From NCBI GenBank assembly GCA_938038735.1, contig CALHSW010000002.1, positions 1 through 31,046 on the forward strand: 31,046 bases of DNA. The letters run 5' to 3'. The translations under genes and the position numbers were made by a program. Below are positions 14,458 to 25,000 of the stretch, in pieces (within the stretch, counting starts at the first letter, position 1; the number at the start of each line of letters is the position of its first letter). Under the pieces are notes generated by a model. The model was not told where the DNA came from. It saw only the letters and a program-made list of their open reading frames with translations, and did not search any database. This DNA comes from an uncultured Bacteroidia bacterium (GTDB lineage Bacteria; Bacteroidota; Bacteroidia; Bacteroidales; CAJPTX01).

Positions 14458-15726
14458 CTACGCTACAGCGGTAACCCGCTCCTTCTCCCTACTACGACGC
14501 TCCACTAGCAACAAGCGCACCGCAAGCAGCAAGCCTATCAATGCGCAGGCCAACGTCAGATCCATTCGGCGTTCCCGCGCACGAATCGCTTTCCCTAGCA
14601 AATCCCCATCCGCAAAACCATCTATCGGAACATCCCGCATCCGCCACTTGCCCACAATCACACCATGCTGCACCAGTACTACCCCCAAGTCGGCACGCAC
14701 TATCGTTTTCAGGACCCTCTCGTCTGTCGTAACCACCGGCACGTTCCTATGCTGCTTTGAAAACGCCGTCACAGCCTCCCCGCTAGAGCTCGTAGCCAAT
14801 ACAACACGCTCCCCCCGCTGCACCATCAACCCAGCCAATCGGCTCCATCTTTCCGCATCTTTTTCACCTATGTTCTCTAGAAACGGCGAAACCCCAAGAA
14901 GAAGATACCCATCGCCCGCCATTAGCGAATCCGTCACATCCACCCCCAACGCATCGATCAACCGAAAATTCCCCATTGGCGGCTCGTACCCCTTCGCTAT
15001 CAGCTCCGTTTTGCTATCTACAAAACTCCACGTTGAGTCTTCCCACGGATAATCCTCCTCCGTAAACTCCTTCGACACACCATCCTTTTCGTACACAAAC
15101 GTCGTGGCGTACTGATCCACAGGAGCACCCGGGGGAACCGCACGCCCCTCCACAAAGCTCGCGCCTATGCGATAGGGCCGAAAATCTATCAACGGCAAAT
15201 GCCGCAGGGCGTAGAAGCTAGGGAGCAACGCCGCTCCTCCTATAAACACCCACCATACCGCCTGTAGCCAGGGCCGCCGCCTATCCACGTAGATCCTATT
15301 TTTCCACCCCCCCACCAGCAGCAATGCCACAAATAGCAATAGCACCACGTTCTTACCAAACGTCTCCCAATTCGTCAGCTTGATCGCATCGCCAAAGCAC
15401 CCACAATCGCTCACAGGGTTCGCTATGGCAAGGTAGAGCGTCAGCGGCGTAAATATCGCCATAAAACCTGCAATGCCCCACACCGCCACAGGGCGCAGCT
15501 CATCCAAAATCATCAGTACCCCAAGCGTCAGCTCTGCCCAGGAAAGAATCACTGCAAATACCAACGCTGCGCCCGATAGCCACGTCATCCCGAACGCCGT
15601 GAAATAATCCTGTATCTTATATGCAGACCCCATAGGATCCACCGCTTTGACAAAGCCCGAAAACACGAACGTACCGCCTAGCACGTAGCGGGCTACTAAC
15701 CGTAAAAAATACTTTATTGAACGCAT
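14458..15726 (-). CDS. DoxX-like membrane protein of the BT_3928 type
   Basis: This Bacteroidota inner-membrane protein of 422 residues belongs to the DoxX/MauE-like group. Four to five membrane segments lie in the first 175 residues (starting YVLGGTFVFSGFVKAVDP). The conserved SDCGCFGDAIKLTNWETFGKN (106-126) contains two cysteines close together. A soluble region of about 200 residues follows, containing LIDALGVDVTDSLMAGDGYLLLGVSPF and VPVVTTDERVLKTIV, which resembles a thioredoxin-like fold, and a last membrane helix (LACALIGLLLAVRLLLV) near the C-terminus. The family is widespread in Bacteroidota; a redox role is suspected from the cysteine motif but is not established. The ATG at 15726 follows the tsaE stop directly (TAG then ATG), so translation is coupled to tsaE. 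Confidence 0.85.
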   Translation of the reverse strand: MRSIKYFLRLVARYVLGGTFVFSGFVKAVDPMGSAYKIQDYFTAFGMTWLSGAALVFAVILSWAELTLGVLMILDELRPVAVWGIAGFMAIFTPLTLYLAIANPVSDCGCFGDAIKLTNWETFGKNVVLLLFVALLLVGGWKNRIYVDRRRPWLQAVWWVFIGGAALLPSFYALRHLPLIDFRPYRIGASFVEGRAVPPGAPVDQYATTFVYEKDGVSKEFTEEDYPWEDSTWSFVDSKTELIAKGYEPPMGNFRLIDALGVDVTDSLMAGDGYLLLGVSPFLENIGEKDAERWSRLAGLMVQRGERVVLATSSSGEAVTAFSKQHRNVPVVTTDERVLKTIVRADLGVVLVQHGVIVGKWRMRDVPIDGFADGDLLGKAIRARERRMDLTLACALIGLLLAVRLLLVERRSREKERVTAVA

Positions 15727-16173
15727 CTACTTTTCCCTCTTTACTGCACGCACTCGACGTGCCCCATCCTGCATAACCTCTATCTCTACGTCCACACCGC
15801 CCGAGGGCATCAACGCCTCGCCCACAGCTGGCCACTCCACCAATCTCCACGCCCCATCATCTAGCAGCACATCACTCAACCCCAATTCTAGCAAATCCTC
15901 CTCCTTCTCTATCCGATAAAAATCAAAATGGAAGACCGTACCCCCATCCTCTGCGCCGTACTCATTCATAATCGCAAACGTAGGGCTCGACACCCTATCG
16001 CGCACCCCCAGCTCGTGGCAGATAGCCGCTATCAACGTCGTCTTCCCGCTCCCCATGGGCGAGGCAAATCGAACCAACCGCGCTGAACCCATCCACGACA
16101 ATAAACCTCGCGCCACGCGGGGCAAGTCCTGCAGACTGGATGCTATATCGTGGTACTCCTCTTGTACACCCAT
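15727..16173 (-). CDS. tsaE: tRNA t6A37 biosynthesis ATPase TsaE
   Basis: TsaE is the ATPase of the TsaBDE complex that makes N6-threonylcarbamoyladenosine at A37 of tRNAs reading ANN codons, including tRNA-Lys. The 148 residues have the P-loop SPMGSGKTT (38-46); the usual first Gly of the motif is Ser here, while the GSGKTT core is intact. The motifs SSPTFAIMNEY (62-72), FHFDFYRI (81-88) and LVEWPAVGEAL (111-121) follow in normal order and spacing. It begins two nt after the porX stop and ends directly in front of the DoxX-like gene, so all three are one operon. The porX-tsaE neighbourhood is known from other Bacteroidota; no functional connection is established. Confidence 0.95.
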   Translation of the reverse strand: MGVQEEYHDIASSLQDLPRVARGLLSWMGSARLVRFASPMGSGKTTLIAAICHELGVRDRVSSPTFAIMNEYGAEDGGTVFHFDFYRIEKEEDLLELGLSDVLLDDGAWRLVEWPAVGEALMPSGGVDVEIEVMQDGARRVRAVKREK

Positions 16174-16175
16174 GG

Positions 16176-17726
16176 CTATAGCGGACGAAGCGTTACGACC
16201 GGTACCAACATCTCCTCAAGGCTCACGCCGCCATGCTGGAACGAATCCCTAAAACTCGTCGCGTAGTAGTTATAGTTCTTCGGGTACACCAAAAAGCTGT
16301 TGCCCGTGGCGAAAATATACCTTGAACTCACATTGTTTTGCGGCAGGTGCACTACCGATGGCGTAACGAAGTCCACAACGTCCCGCTTATCGTACGCCAG
16401 GTTCCGTCCCATCTTATAGCGCATATTCGTCGATGTTTCCCTATCGCCCACCACGCGCACCGCCTGCTTCACCTGGATTGACCCATGGTCAGTCGTTATC
16501 ACCAGCCGCATGTTATGATCCGCCGCCCTATTGATGAGTCCCAGGAGGTCTGATCTCCGAAACCAGCTCTCCGTGAGCGACAGGTAGGCGTTGGAGTCCG
16601 TAGCGAGCTGCTTGATTATCTGCATATTGCTACGGGAATGTGACAGCATATCAATGAAGTTGTACACCATCACCGTCAGATCGTTCTCCGCTGCCCCGCC
16701 CAGGTCTGCCTCCGCCAAAGGCGTCCCATCTAGCGTTGCCCCTTTATAAAAGGCCGTCTTGTAGCTCCTCCCCGCGCGTTGTATATTCTTTTTCAGCAAC
16801 TCGTACTCGTACGCATTTTTCCCCTCCTGGTCAAGCTCCCCTACCCACAGATCTGGGTGAAGCTTCTCTATTTCTAGTGGCATTAGCCCTGCAAAAAGAG
16901 AATTTCTAGCGTACTGCGTCACCGTGGGGAGTATGGCGCAGTAGAGCTCCTCCGACTCCACCCTCCACCTTGGCCCTAGGAGCCCTCGGATCACGCGCCA
17001 CTGGTCGTACCGCATATTATCAATCACCACCAGCAGCACCTTCTCTCCCGAATCTATTACTGGGAACACCCGCTCGCGCAGCACGGAGGGAGACATCAAC
17101 GGCCGCCCATCACCATCCGGAAACCATCCCTCGTACTCCCTACGGATAAACTTTGCAAACGCCGAATTTGCCGACAGTTGCTGCATCGAATGCATCTCGA
17201 GCATGTTAAGCGTATCCACCTTGATGAGGCTCATGCGCCAGTCGCACAGCTGGCGATACACATCCATCCACTCTTGTATCGTGGATGCGCTGTCAATTTG
17301 CGCCGCCAAATTCCGATAGTCAGTGCGATACCCGCTCTCCGATGCCGTGGTAACCAGCTCCTTGCCGTGTAGATGCTTTTTTAGCGTAATAAGCATCTGG
17401 CTCGGATTCACTGGCTTTATCAGATAATCAGATATATTCGCCCCCACAGCCTTATCCATAATGCTCTCCTCCTCGCTCTTAGTAAGCATTACTATCGGCA
17501 CTGCGGGTGCTATCTTCTTGAAATGCGATAACGCCTCCAGCCCGCTTAACCCAGGCATCATCTCATCTAAGAAGATAAGGTCTATTGGCTGCTTCTCCAG
17601 CAGGTCCAGCGCATCGTCCGCATTGGTTGAGCTGTGAATTTTATAGCCCTTCTTTTCTAAAAAAATTATGTGGGGTCGGAGCAACTCTATCTCGTCATCA
17701 ACCCACAGCACATTAATCTCGCTCAT
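16176..17726 (-). CDS. porX: PorX, response regulator with alkaline-phosphatase-like output domain
   Basis: PorX regulates T9SS genes together with the kinase PorY and, in some species, the sigma factor SigP. The 516 residues start with a receiver domain (1-120): acidic DDE at 10-12, phospho-acceptor D54 in IFLDEMMPG, and K in YLIKPVNP. A helical linker leads to an alkaline-phosphatase-superfamily domain (about 205-515), with VIDNMRYDQW, the PTVTQYARNSLF segment carrying the Thr nucleophile, VYNFIDMLSH and ITTDHGSI as metal-binding motifs. This output acts as a zinc-dependent phosphodiesterase on oligonucleotides in studied homologues. The ATG at 17726 was chosen because GGAAAGGAAAAGGA precedes it and it starts MSEINVLWVDDE; an ATG at 17759 would add an unrelated extension. 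A promoter lies at 17798-17830. Confidence 0.95.
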   Translation of the reverse strand: MSEINVLWVDDEIELLRPHIIFLEKKGYKIHSSTNADDALDLLEKQPIDLIFLDEMMPGLSGLEALSHFKKIAPAVPIVMLTKSEEESIMDKAVGANISDYLIKPVNPSQMLITLKKHLHGKELVTTASESGYRTDYRNLAAQIDSASTIQEWMDVYRQLCDWRMSLIKVDTLNMLEMHSMQQLSANSAFAKFIRREYEGWFPDGDGRPLMSPSVLRERVFPVIDSGEKVLLVVIDNMRYDQWRVIRGLLGPRWRVESEELYCAILPTVTQYARNSLFAGLMPLEIEKLHPDLWVGELDQEGKNAYEYELLKKNIQRAGRSYKTAFYKGATLDGTPLAEADLGGAAENDLTVMVYNFIDMLSHSRSNMQIIKQLATDSNAYLSLTESWFRRSDLLGLINRAADHNMRLVITTDHGSIQVKQAVRVVGDRETSTNMRYKMGRNLAYDKRDVVDFVTPSVVHLPQNNVSSRYIFATGNSFLVYPKNYNYYATSFRDSFQHGGVSLEEMLVPVVTLRPL

Positions 17727-17797
17727 GTATTCCTTTTCCTTTCCAATCGTGCGCAGCATTACGGCGCTCAGCCCTGCACCATGCGCTTCTCAAAGCG

Positions 17798-17830
17798 TAA
17801 AGGTATCATTTTTCTCCATTTCCCCCAAAA
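17798..17830 (-). promoter_or_regulatory. Promoter of the porX-tsaE-doxX operon
   Basis: On the - strand TTTTG (17830-17826) is followed after 20 nt by TACCTTTA (17805-17798), a one-mismatch TAnnTTTG box. Transcription would start near 17791, with a leader of about 65 nt. It lies between mltG and porX, so porX can be expressed independently of mltG. Confidence 0.7.
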
Positions 17831-17850
17831 CAAACCTATGCTTTCCTCCC

Positions 17851-18936
17851 TCAAAGCCCTATCCCTCGCCTATTGAGAGTCCTTTGGTACTGCCGTGCGT
17901 AGCGCATGTGCTGCTCCCCCGTACGCGAAAAGTTGTGCCGCCCGCTAAAATCATCCTTCGCGCAGAAGTAGAGGTAATCATGCGTCTCGTAGTTGAGCAC
18001 TGCATCTACTGCAGTTATTTCGGGAAACGCAATCGGTCCCGGTGGCAACCCTAAATGGATATAGGTATTGTACGGCGACTCCACCTGCGTATGGACAAAA
18101 AGAATCCTTTGAAGCGTAAAATCGCCAAGGGCATACTTAATCGTCGGGCACGCCTGCAACGGCATGTTTGCCCGCAACCGATTGATGTATACCCCTGCCA
18201 CACGGGGCATCTCATCTTTGTACCGCACCTCCTCCTGCACGATTGATGCCAACGTGGTAACCTCAGCCTCCGTAAGCCCAGTACGCTCCAAACGCTCACG
18301 CCTCCCTGAAGTCCAAAACGCCTCCCACTCCCGATGAAGCCGGTCAAACAGCTTTTCTAGCGTCACGTCCCAGTACACTTCATAGGTGTTCGGCACCACC
18401 ATCGCAGGGAACTCCTCCACGGTGAACCCATAGCGTGCCGCCAGCGTGGAGTCCCAAAGCGCCTTCGCCAGCACGGACGAGTCAAGCCACAGCTGGTGCG
18501 CCAACCGCCCCGCCATCTCTTCGCGGGTCCGCACGCTCGGCACAACGAGACGCACCGCGGCCTGCCTATGGCTCGCAATCATATTCGCCAGCGCACGGGT
18601 GGTCGTTCCCCTGCGCACCTCGTACCGCCCCCCGTAACACTTCTGGTCAAAGTTCCTCACCCTACAAAAACGCTTGAACTGCCCAGCGTCTCTAATCACC
18701 CCCTCTTGTTGCAGCTGCACCGCTACGCTATCAAATGGAGTCCCTGGCTCAATGAGTACAATCCAGCTCGCCTCGTCAAATGCTGTGTTACTGGCCCAGT
18801 AGGCTCTTCCATAACGCAGCGCAACCCACGCTGTCACGCCTCCAAGAAGGAGAAGAGGCAGTACCAGCAGCGTCAACCACCGATACCGCCGCACGCAGCG
18901 TAGACCACATTTGCTCCCTTGCGAACTATTCTGCAT
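17851..18936 (-). CDS. mltG: Endolytic transglycosylase MltG (YceG-like)
   Basis: MltG cuts nascent peptidoglycan strands and so sets glycan length. The 361 residues have a basic cytoplasmic N-terminus, one membrane helix (LTLLVLPLLLLGGVTAWVAL, 21-40), a LysM-like region (about 60-125) and the YceG catalytic domain. The catalytic glutamate is E236, the last Glu of LASIVQEE; VAGVYINRL, the PTIKYALG segment, NTYIHLGLPPGPI and DYLYFCA follow in order. The protein acts on the periplasmic face of the inner membrane. The ATG at 18936 lies 10 nt behind AAGGAGG, an unusually complete Shine-Dalgarno sequence for this phylum. The giant T9SS cargo gene upstream ends in a hairpin, so mltG probably has its own promoter, which I could not locate with certainty. 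Confidence 0.93.
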   Translation of the reverse strand: MQNSSQGSKCGLRCVRRYRWLTLLVLPLLLLGGVTAWVALRYGRAYWASNTAFDEASWIVLIEPGTPFDSVAVQLQQEGVIRDAGQFKRFCRVRNFDQKCYGGRYEVRRGTTTRALANMIASHRQAAVRLVVPSVRTREEMAGRLAHQLWLDSSVLAKALWDSTLAARYGFTVEEFPAMVVPNTYEVYWDVTLEKLFDRLHREWEAFWTSGRRERLERTGLTEAEVTTLASIVQEEVRYKDEMPRVAGVYINRLRANMPLQACPTIKYALGDFTLQRILFVHTQVESPYNTYIHLGLPPGPIAFPEITAVDAVLNYETHDYLYFCAKDDFSGRHNFSRTGEQHMRYARQYQRTLNRRGIGL

Positions 18937-19017
18937 CTGGATTCATCCTCCTTCTGTTTTTAAAGTCTACAAATTGAATACCAAGCGAAACATTCGCCCT
19001 TCGCCCCATGCAAACAC

Positions 19018-19055
19018 AGAGAGGCCTTCCCCGCGCTCACAGGGAAGGCCTCTCT
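19018..19055 (-). terminator. Hairpin after the giant T9SS cargo gene
   Basis: AGAGAGGCCTTCCC (19018-19031) and GGGAAGGCCTCTCT (19042-19055) form a perfect 14-bp stem with a 10-nt loop, 21 nt past the stop of the giant gene. The T tract on the - strand is short (GTGTTTG), so termination may be partial. Confidence 0.75.
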
Positions 19056-19075
19056 CTACGTGTTGTAGACAAAAG

Positions 19076-22000
19076 CTACCTACGCACCACCAACTTCAAC
19101 GCCTTACGCTCGCCGCTTTCCGTCTGGACAATCACCACGTACACCCCCTCTGCCATATGCTCCACGCTCACACGCAGCTCCTTCTCGCCATGAACTGCCT
19201 GGCTCATCACCTGCACACCCGTCACCGTATAAACCGCTATGCGCTTCGCATTCTCCACGCCATGGAGCACCGTTGCCACGCTCGCTGGGTTCGGATACAT
19301 CTCCACGCCAGCCAGCAGCTCGCTCTCCACAGGGGTCGTGCTTCCATTGTTCTGGACTATCTTCTGCAGCACGAAGGTGAAGTCAAGACCATTCTTTTCA
19401 ACATGCACTGGCCCGCTGCTCGCCTCCTTGTACCCCTCTGCGCTCACCGAGATGTTGTAGTCTCCTACAGGAACACTGAACGCTACGCAGCCAGACTCTT
19501 CCGTCACTTTGTCGTCGAAATTGGGAACCTTAACCGTCACACCCTTCACCGGCTTCAAATCCTGATCCACCACGAACACGTGCAGGTATACATCGTTCGA
19601 CTCCCACTTCGCCGTCAGCGTGATGTCGGCGTTCACCTCGTTACCAAAGTCGTACTCCGTATCATCCGGTAAGTACCAGCCCTTGAACGTGTAGCCCTCC
19701 TTCTTCGGACCAGGCACCGGCCTACTTGCCCGATCACCCTCGTTCAGACTCTGCCCCCGGGGCGCCGGCTTGCCGCCATCCGCATCGAACGTCACCGTGA
19801 AGGTGGGCATCGTGCCGTCCGGCGTCCAGCTCGCCATCAGCGCGATGTCCCCAGTCACCTCCTGTTTGAATTCGTACTTCGCATCGCCGTAATACCAGCC
19901 TGCAAAGGTGTAGCCAGCCTTTTCGGGAGCGTCATTTGGCGCGGCCGCCTGTTTCCCCTGCTCCACCGATACCACCAGCCGCCCATTGCCGTCCTTAAAC
20001 ATCCCCCCTGCCGCATCGAACGTCACCGTAACCTGCTTTGGCAGCTCCGGACCGCCCTTCTGCTGCAATCGCACTACAACCGTCATGCCGCCTGCGACCA
20101 TCTCCACGCTGCCCTGAGCCTCTTCGTAACCATCGCACGCCACCCTGTAGCTATACTTCTTGCCAGCCTCCTGCCCCAGGAACGTCGCCAAGCCCTCGCT
20201 GTCCGTCTCAATCTCCCTGCCATCCGCCTTTACTATTGCCTTTTCCAACGCACGCCCTTGCCCATCCTGCACCAAGAAACGTAGCGCTGGCACTTTCGCA
20301 TCCTTCCATTTGGCATACAGAATTTTATCTTTGTCTATCTTGTTTGAAAAGTCCCATTTCTCCCATGAACCATCGGGTTTGAACTGCCACTCAACAAACT
20401 CCTGAAGAACCTTCGTGGGAGTCTCAACCTCATCTCCCTTTATTGTAGAATCCTTCACCACATATTTTATGAACTCATCAGCACCATCTTTAAACCTCCC
20501 CCCAACAGCCTTAAATGTCACTTTACGTAGATTAACCAATGTCCCCTTCTTCGCCATCCGCACCTCTATCCTCGTACCATTCTCCGGCATTGTCACACTA
20601 CTTTCAACTTTATTATATCCATCCTTTATCAAGGTGTAATCACGACTTGACCCATCCTGAAACCGCAGACTAAACTCCGCAACCCCCTGGCTATTCGTCT
20701 TCTTCTCAAACGTTCCATCCCAATCTTCAACCGTCACTTGTACGCCATCCAACGGCTTCCCCTCTTCATCTAGTACCACGAAAGACAACACTGACTTTTG
20801 TCTTTCCAAAAGTATAATCGAGGGAGACACCTTCCCATCGTTTTCCACTTTCAGCTCAACACTATCCTTAGTGATGTACCCTCCCGCCTCCACCTTTACG
20901 TTCTTATACTCTTTTCCTCCCTGCACGCTCAGCCGCACCACCCCATTTACATCCGCACTCACCTGCTGTACGCCAATCGACACCTTTGCGTTAGGAATTG
21001 GATGGCCAGACTCGGCATCGTACACCCGCACCGCTACCTCTACAATCTGGCTGAGATCCACCGTATCCGGATAAGCCTTGCCTTCCCCATCTACCCTTAT
21101 GGGCAACGTTACCGTCCTCTGCTTGCCGTCAACCTCTCCCGTCACCGTCACAGTACCACCTCGAACTTCTGGCACGTCTGCTACTTTCGCCTCTCCGTTA
21201 CCATTGGTATCACCATCGTGACCCGTACCCCCGTCATCCACTATTCTCACCTTCGCTTCAGGCACTGCATCCTTGCCATTCACCACCGTCACACTTACTT
21301 CATTCCCTGACCACTTCGCATCCAGCGTGACTTCTTTCGTCAACTGCGCGCCGAATTTGTACTTCGTGCCATTCAACTGCCACTCCTTGAATTGGTATCC
21401 ATCCCGCTTCGGTGTATCATCCAATTCTGATAACTTCCCATTCTTGGGTACCCACACCTCGTAAACCTCGCTCCCATCAGCAAACCTTCCACCGGCCGCA
21501 TTAAACGTTGCTTTCACATCATCTTTCCTCCCCAACGTCACTACAACCGTGATGCCTCCCTTCGGCAACTTCACCTCCCTCTTGATACTATCACCTCCAA
21601 ACCGCACTTCGTAACCGTACTGTGAACCAACCTCAAGCCCCGCAAACGCCGCGCGGCCCTTTGCGTCCGTCTCAAACGTCACTTCGCTCACTGTCACTTT
21701 TGCATTTTGTAGCTCATGCCCTTCCGTATCTTTCACCACGAACCGCAGCATCGGCTGGGAGAGATCTATCACGCTGGGATTCGCATTCCCCTCACTATCA
21801 ACCGTCACCGGCACTACTATCTGCCCTTCCGTCTGGGTCGTCACCTTAACGTAACCACCTTTCACCTCCGGCACGCCCCGCAGCGCCGCTACGCCTTCTT
21901 CTTTATTAGTCAAACCGTCCGAAACGCCCGAACCGCTCTCACTGAATATCGCCACAGAAGCTCCAGCCACTGGTTCAGAACCGCGCACCACCTTGATCCT

Positions 22001-25000
22001 TACTGCGTTCCAATCCAACTCAATTACGCTTGGATCAGCCTTGTTCTCGTCTATATCAATATCTCCATGCTGCACCGCGTAACGCGCTGCCTTAGCTTTA
22101 TACCTATACTTGCAATGCGGAAACACCCATAGATCGGCTTCACCTAAGTTATTTGTCACACACTCCTGCGCCCCAAGGAACAACCGTGCATCTCCAATTG
22201 GATGTTTATCTCCTTTATCTATCACTTTCACCTTCACTTTCCTACAATCCGCAATACGCAGCACCGGCGGCTGAATCACTCCCTCTTCATCTATTGTCAC
22301 CGGCACCGACACCGTACGCTTTTCGCCATTTGCATCCTCTACTTCTGCCGAAACTGTTCCTCCTATAGGGGCTGGCACATCAGAAAACACATAAACACCC
22401 TTCTCGCTTTTGCCCGCGTCCGCCGAACGCTCCACCCCCTCATCATCCATGAGCTTCACTACGGCACCTCTCGGCGCACCCTTCTCGTCCACCACTTGAA
22501 ACGTCACAGCTCTATGCTCCCTATTCATCTTCAGCACAACGGTCGCATCCTTCCATCTAGGCTCTGCCCATACATCACGGTAGTCCTCGTAGGATTTTGC
22601 AGTCACGTAGAAGCTGTAACTCCCACCATTTATCAATTGCGGCTTCGCTACCCCATCGCCGTTTGTCAGCACCCGTTGTCGCCCTACCGTTACCGTTGCC
22701 CCTGCAATTGGCGCTCCAGTTTTCGCATTTTCTACCCGCACTGGAATCTCCACAGATTGGGAAACATCTACACTGCTAGGATGCGGCCTACCTTCTCTGT
22801 CAATACTAAACGGTACAGTAACCGTCTTTCCATTGGCTGTCACTGTAATACTACCGCCTTCCCCAATTGATTGTAGATTGTGAAATTTCACCAGCTTCCG
22901 CCATGTGTCGTTACCTCCTTCCTCCTCAGCTTCCCAGCTAACGCCATTCGCATTATCTATCTCTACGCGAATAGGCCCCTGCAAGTTATTGCCGCCATCA
23001 GTAACTCCTATAGCAATGTAGTTATCCGATTTCAACGTCTCTACAAGGTAGCAATACGCATCAGGCGACGACAACTTGTACAATCCTTCGCGGATACCAT
23101 TCCCAACGCTGATTAGCTCTGTATAGAACCTCTCTCCTGTGGCATCCTCATAGTAAATCCCACTTACTATATGTCCCAAATTCAGCATCTTGCACCGTAC
23201 AATCAAGCTCTCGCCAACTTCTACTTTATCGAACTCCTTCACCTCTGTATCATCCGATTGACGGCGAAAACTAATCTCATAATCACCATGCCCCCCACCC
23301 GAAGCTCCGCCACAGTATCGAAAAGTAACCGCAGCCGGTTTAAACGTCGCCCGCACCGTCACATCGCCCTTTGGCATTGTAAACTTCCGATTGTGAACCT
23401 CGTATGCATCGCTACTTCCAGCGATGGAGTAGGTTATCTTATCTACTTCGTAACCTTCCACAGGGTACGGCTCAAGCTTAATCTCGGCGCCCGCCTTAGC
23501 CCCTTGCGCCAAGGCGGATATAGGGGCAACGTTCACCGTTCCATACTTCATTGACTTCGCAACATACACTCTGTACAACCAATCGGGATCCTCTTCAAAT
23601 TCCGCCTCCACGATCACATCGCCTTTCGGCATTACAAACGTCCCCCTTACTACGTTCTTATTCAGATTTGTTGGAGCCGCTGCCACATCTATTCTAGACT
23701 TCCCACTCGGAAGTGCAGCCAACGTGTAGGTCAATGTTTTCAACTTATAGGATGCATCGGGGTATACGAAAACTTCCACCGTACCTCCATGCGCCACCTC
23801 CGTAGCACTCGCCCTCACCGTACCATGCTCTGCTGGTTTTACCTCCACTTTGAATTTACTCTCCGAATCCTCCGTGAAGGTAGCCTTCACAGTAACCGAA
23901 CTCCTAGGCATCGTGAATGATCCATTACCATCTATCTGTACCTTGCTCCCGGTGCCGTCCACGCATTCCAACACATCAAGCTTATACCCCTGATCCGCTT
24001 CTACCGTGAGTGCAATCGTTTCTTGCCACTTCGCTTTGTCCTTATCAGAAGTCACTTTACCTCCCGCAGAAGCCTCACATGTAATCGAAAACTCATACTC
24101 CGGATCCTCTTCAAACTCCGCCGTCACTCTCACATCTGCCGCCGGCATAGGGAAAAGAACCTTTCCCGCCGAAACGCCAGCCGTTAAATCCACACAGCTC
24201 TCATTCGTCCCTTCGCTATACCTATAATCTAACTTCTTAAGCTTATAGCCCGGCTGTGGTTCAATCGTCAGCTCAACCTGTGAACCGACTAGCTGCCCGC
24301 TACGATCTAGCTTAACGACACCTTGGCTCACGCCCCCATCCACTGTCACCTTATACCTATGCAACTCAATCGTATTACCGTCACCCGCACCGGTTTTCGC
24401 CGCAGTTAATTTGAGGGTACCCCCTTCAGCATTATACTTGCTATGGGTAGCTACAATGCTGTACTTCCCCCCTTCTATTAGGCCCAATTTCGCCTCGCCT
24501 TGACCATTCGTATTGACGCGCTGCGCGCCCACTACCACTGCGGCCTCCGCAACCCCAACTCCACTATTATCAACGTCAATCACCTTCACTGTCACTTCAA
24601 TCCGGCTTGATAGATTTACTTCATTGGGTGAAATACGCCCATCGTTGCCAACCGTCACCGGCACCGTAACCTTTTCGGCCGGATCTTTCGGATTTTCCAC
24701 CGTAATAGTTCCTGTTAGCGCTGGAACACCCCCTATGTCCGCATTACCATCATTCCCTGTTATTCCATCATACTCGTGGCTGCTCCCATCTGTAATGATT
24801 ACCTTGGCTCCGCTCACAGGCGATGTTGCCTCGCCCACATACACCCTCACCGTGTTCGTAGATGCCACCTCGTTGAATACTGCCTTCACGGTAACGTCCG
24901 ACCCCGGCATTTCGAAAGCTCTTACTATCCCCAACGCAAAAGATTTGCCATCGAAAGAGTACGAAATCTCTTTCACTTCCCAGCCAGGCTCGGCATCCAC

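Noticed and set aside
14024..15052. 342-codon open frame on + opposite the lipoprotein and DoxX-like genes
   Set aside because: It is antisense to two well-supported genes and is dominated by Ser, Arg, Thr and Pro, as expected from a C-rich complementary strand.
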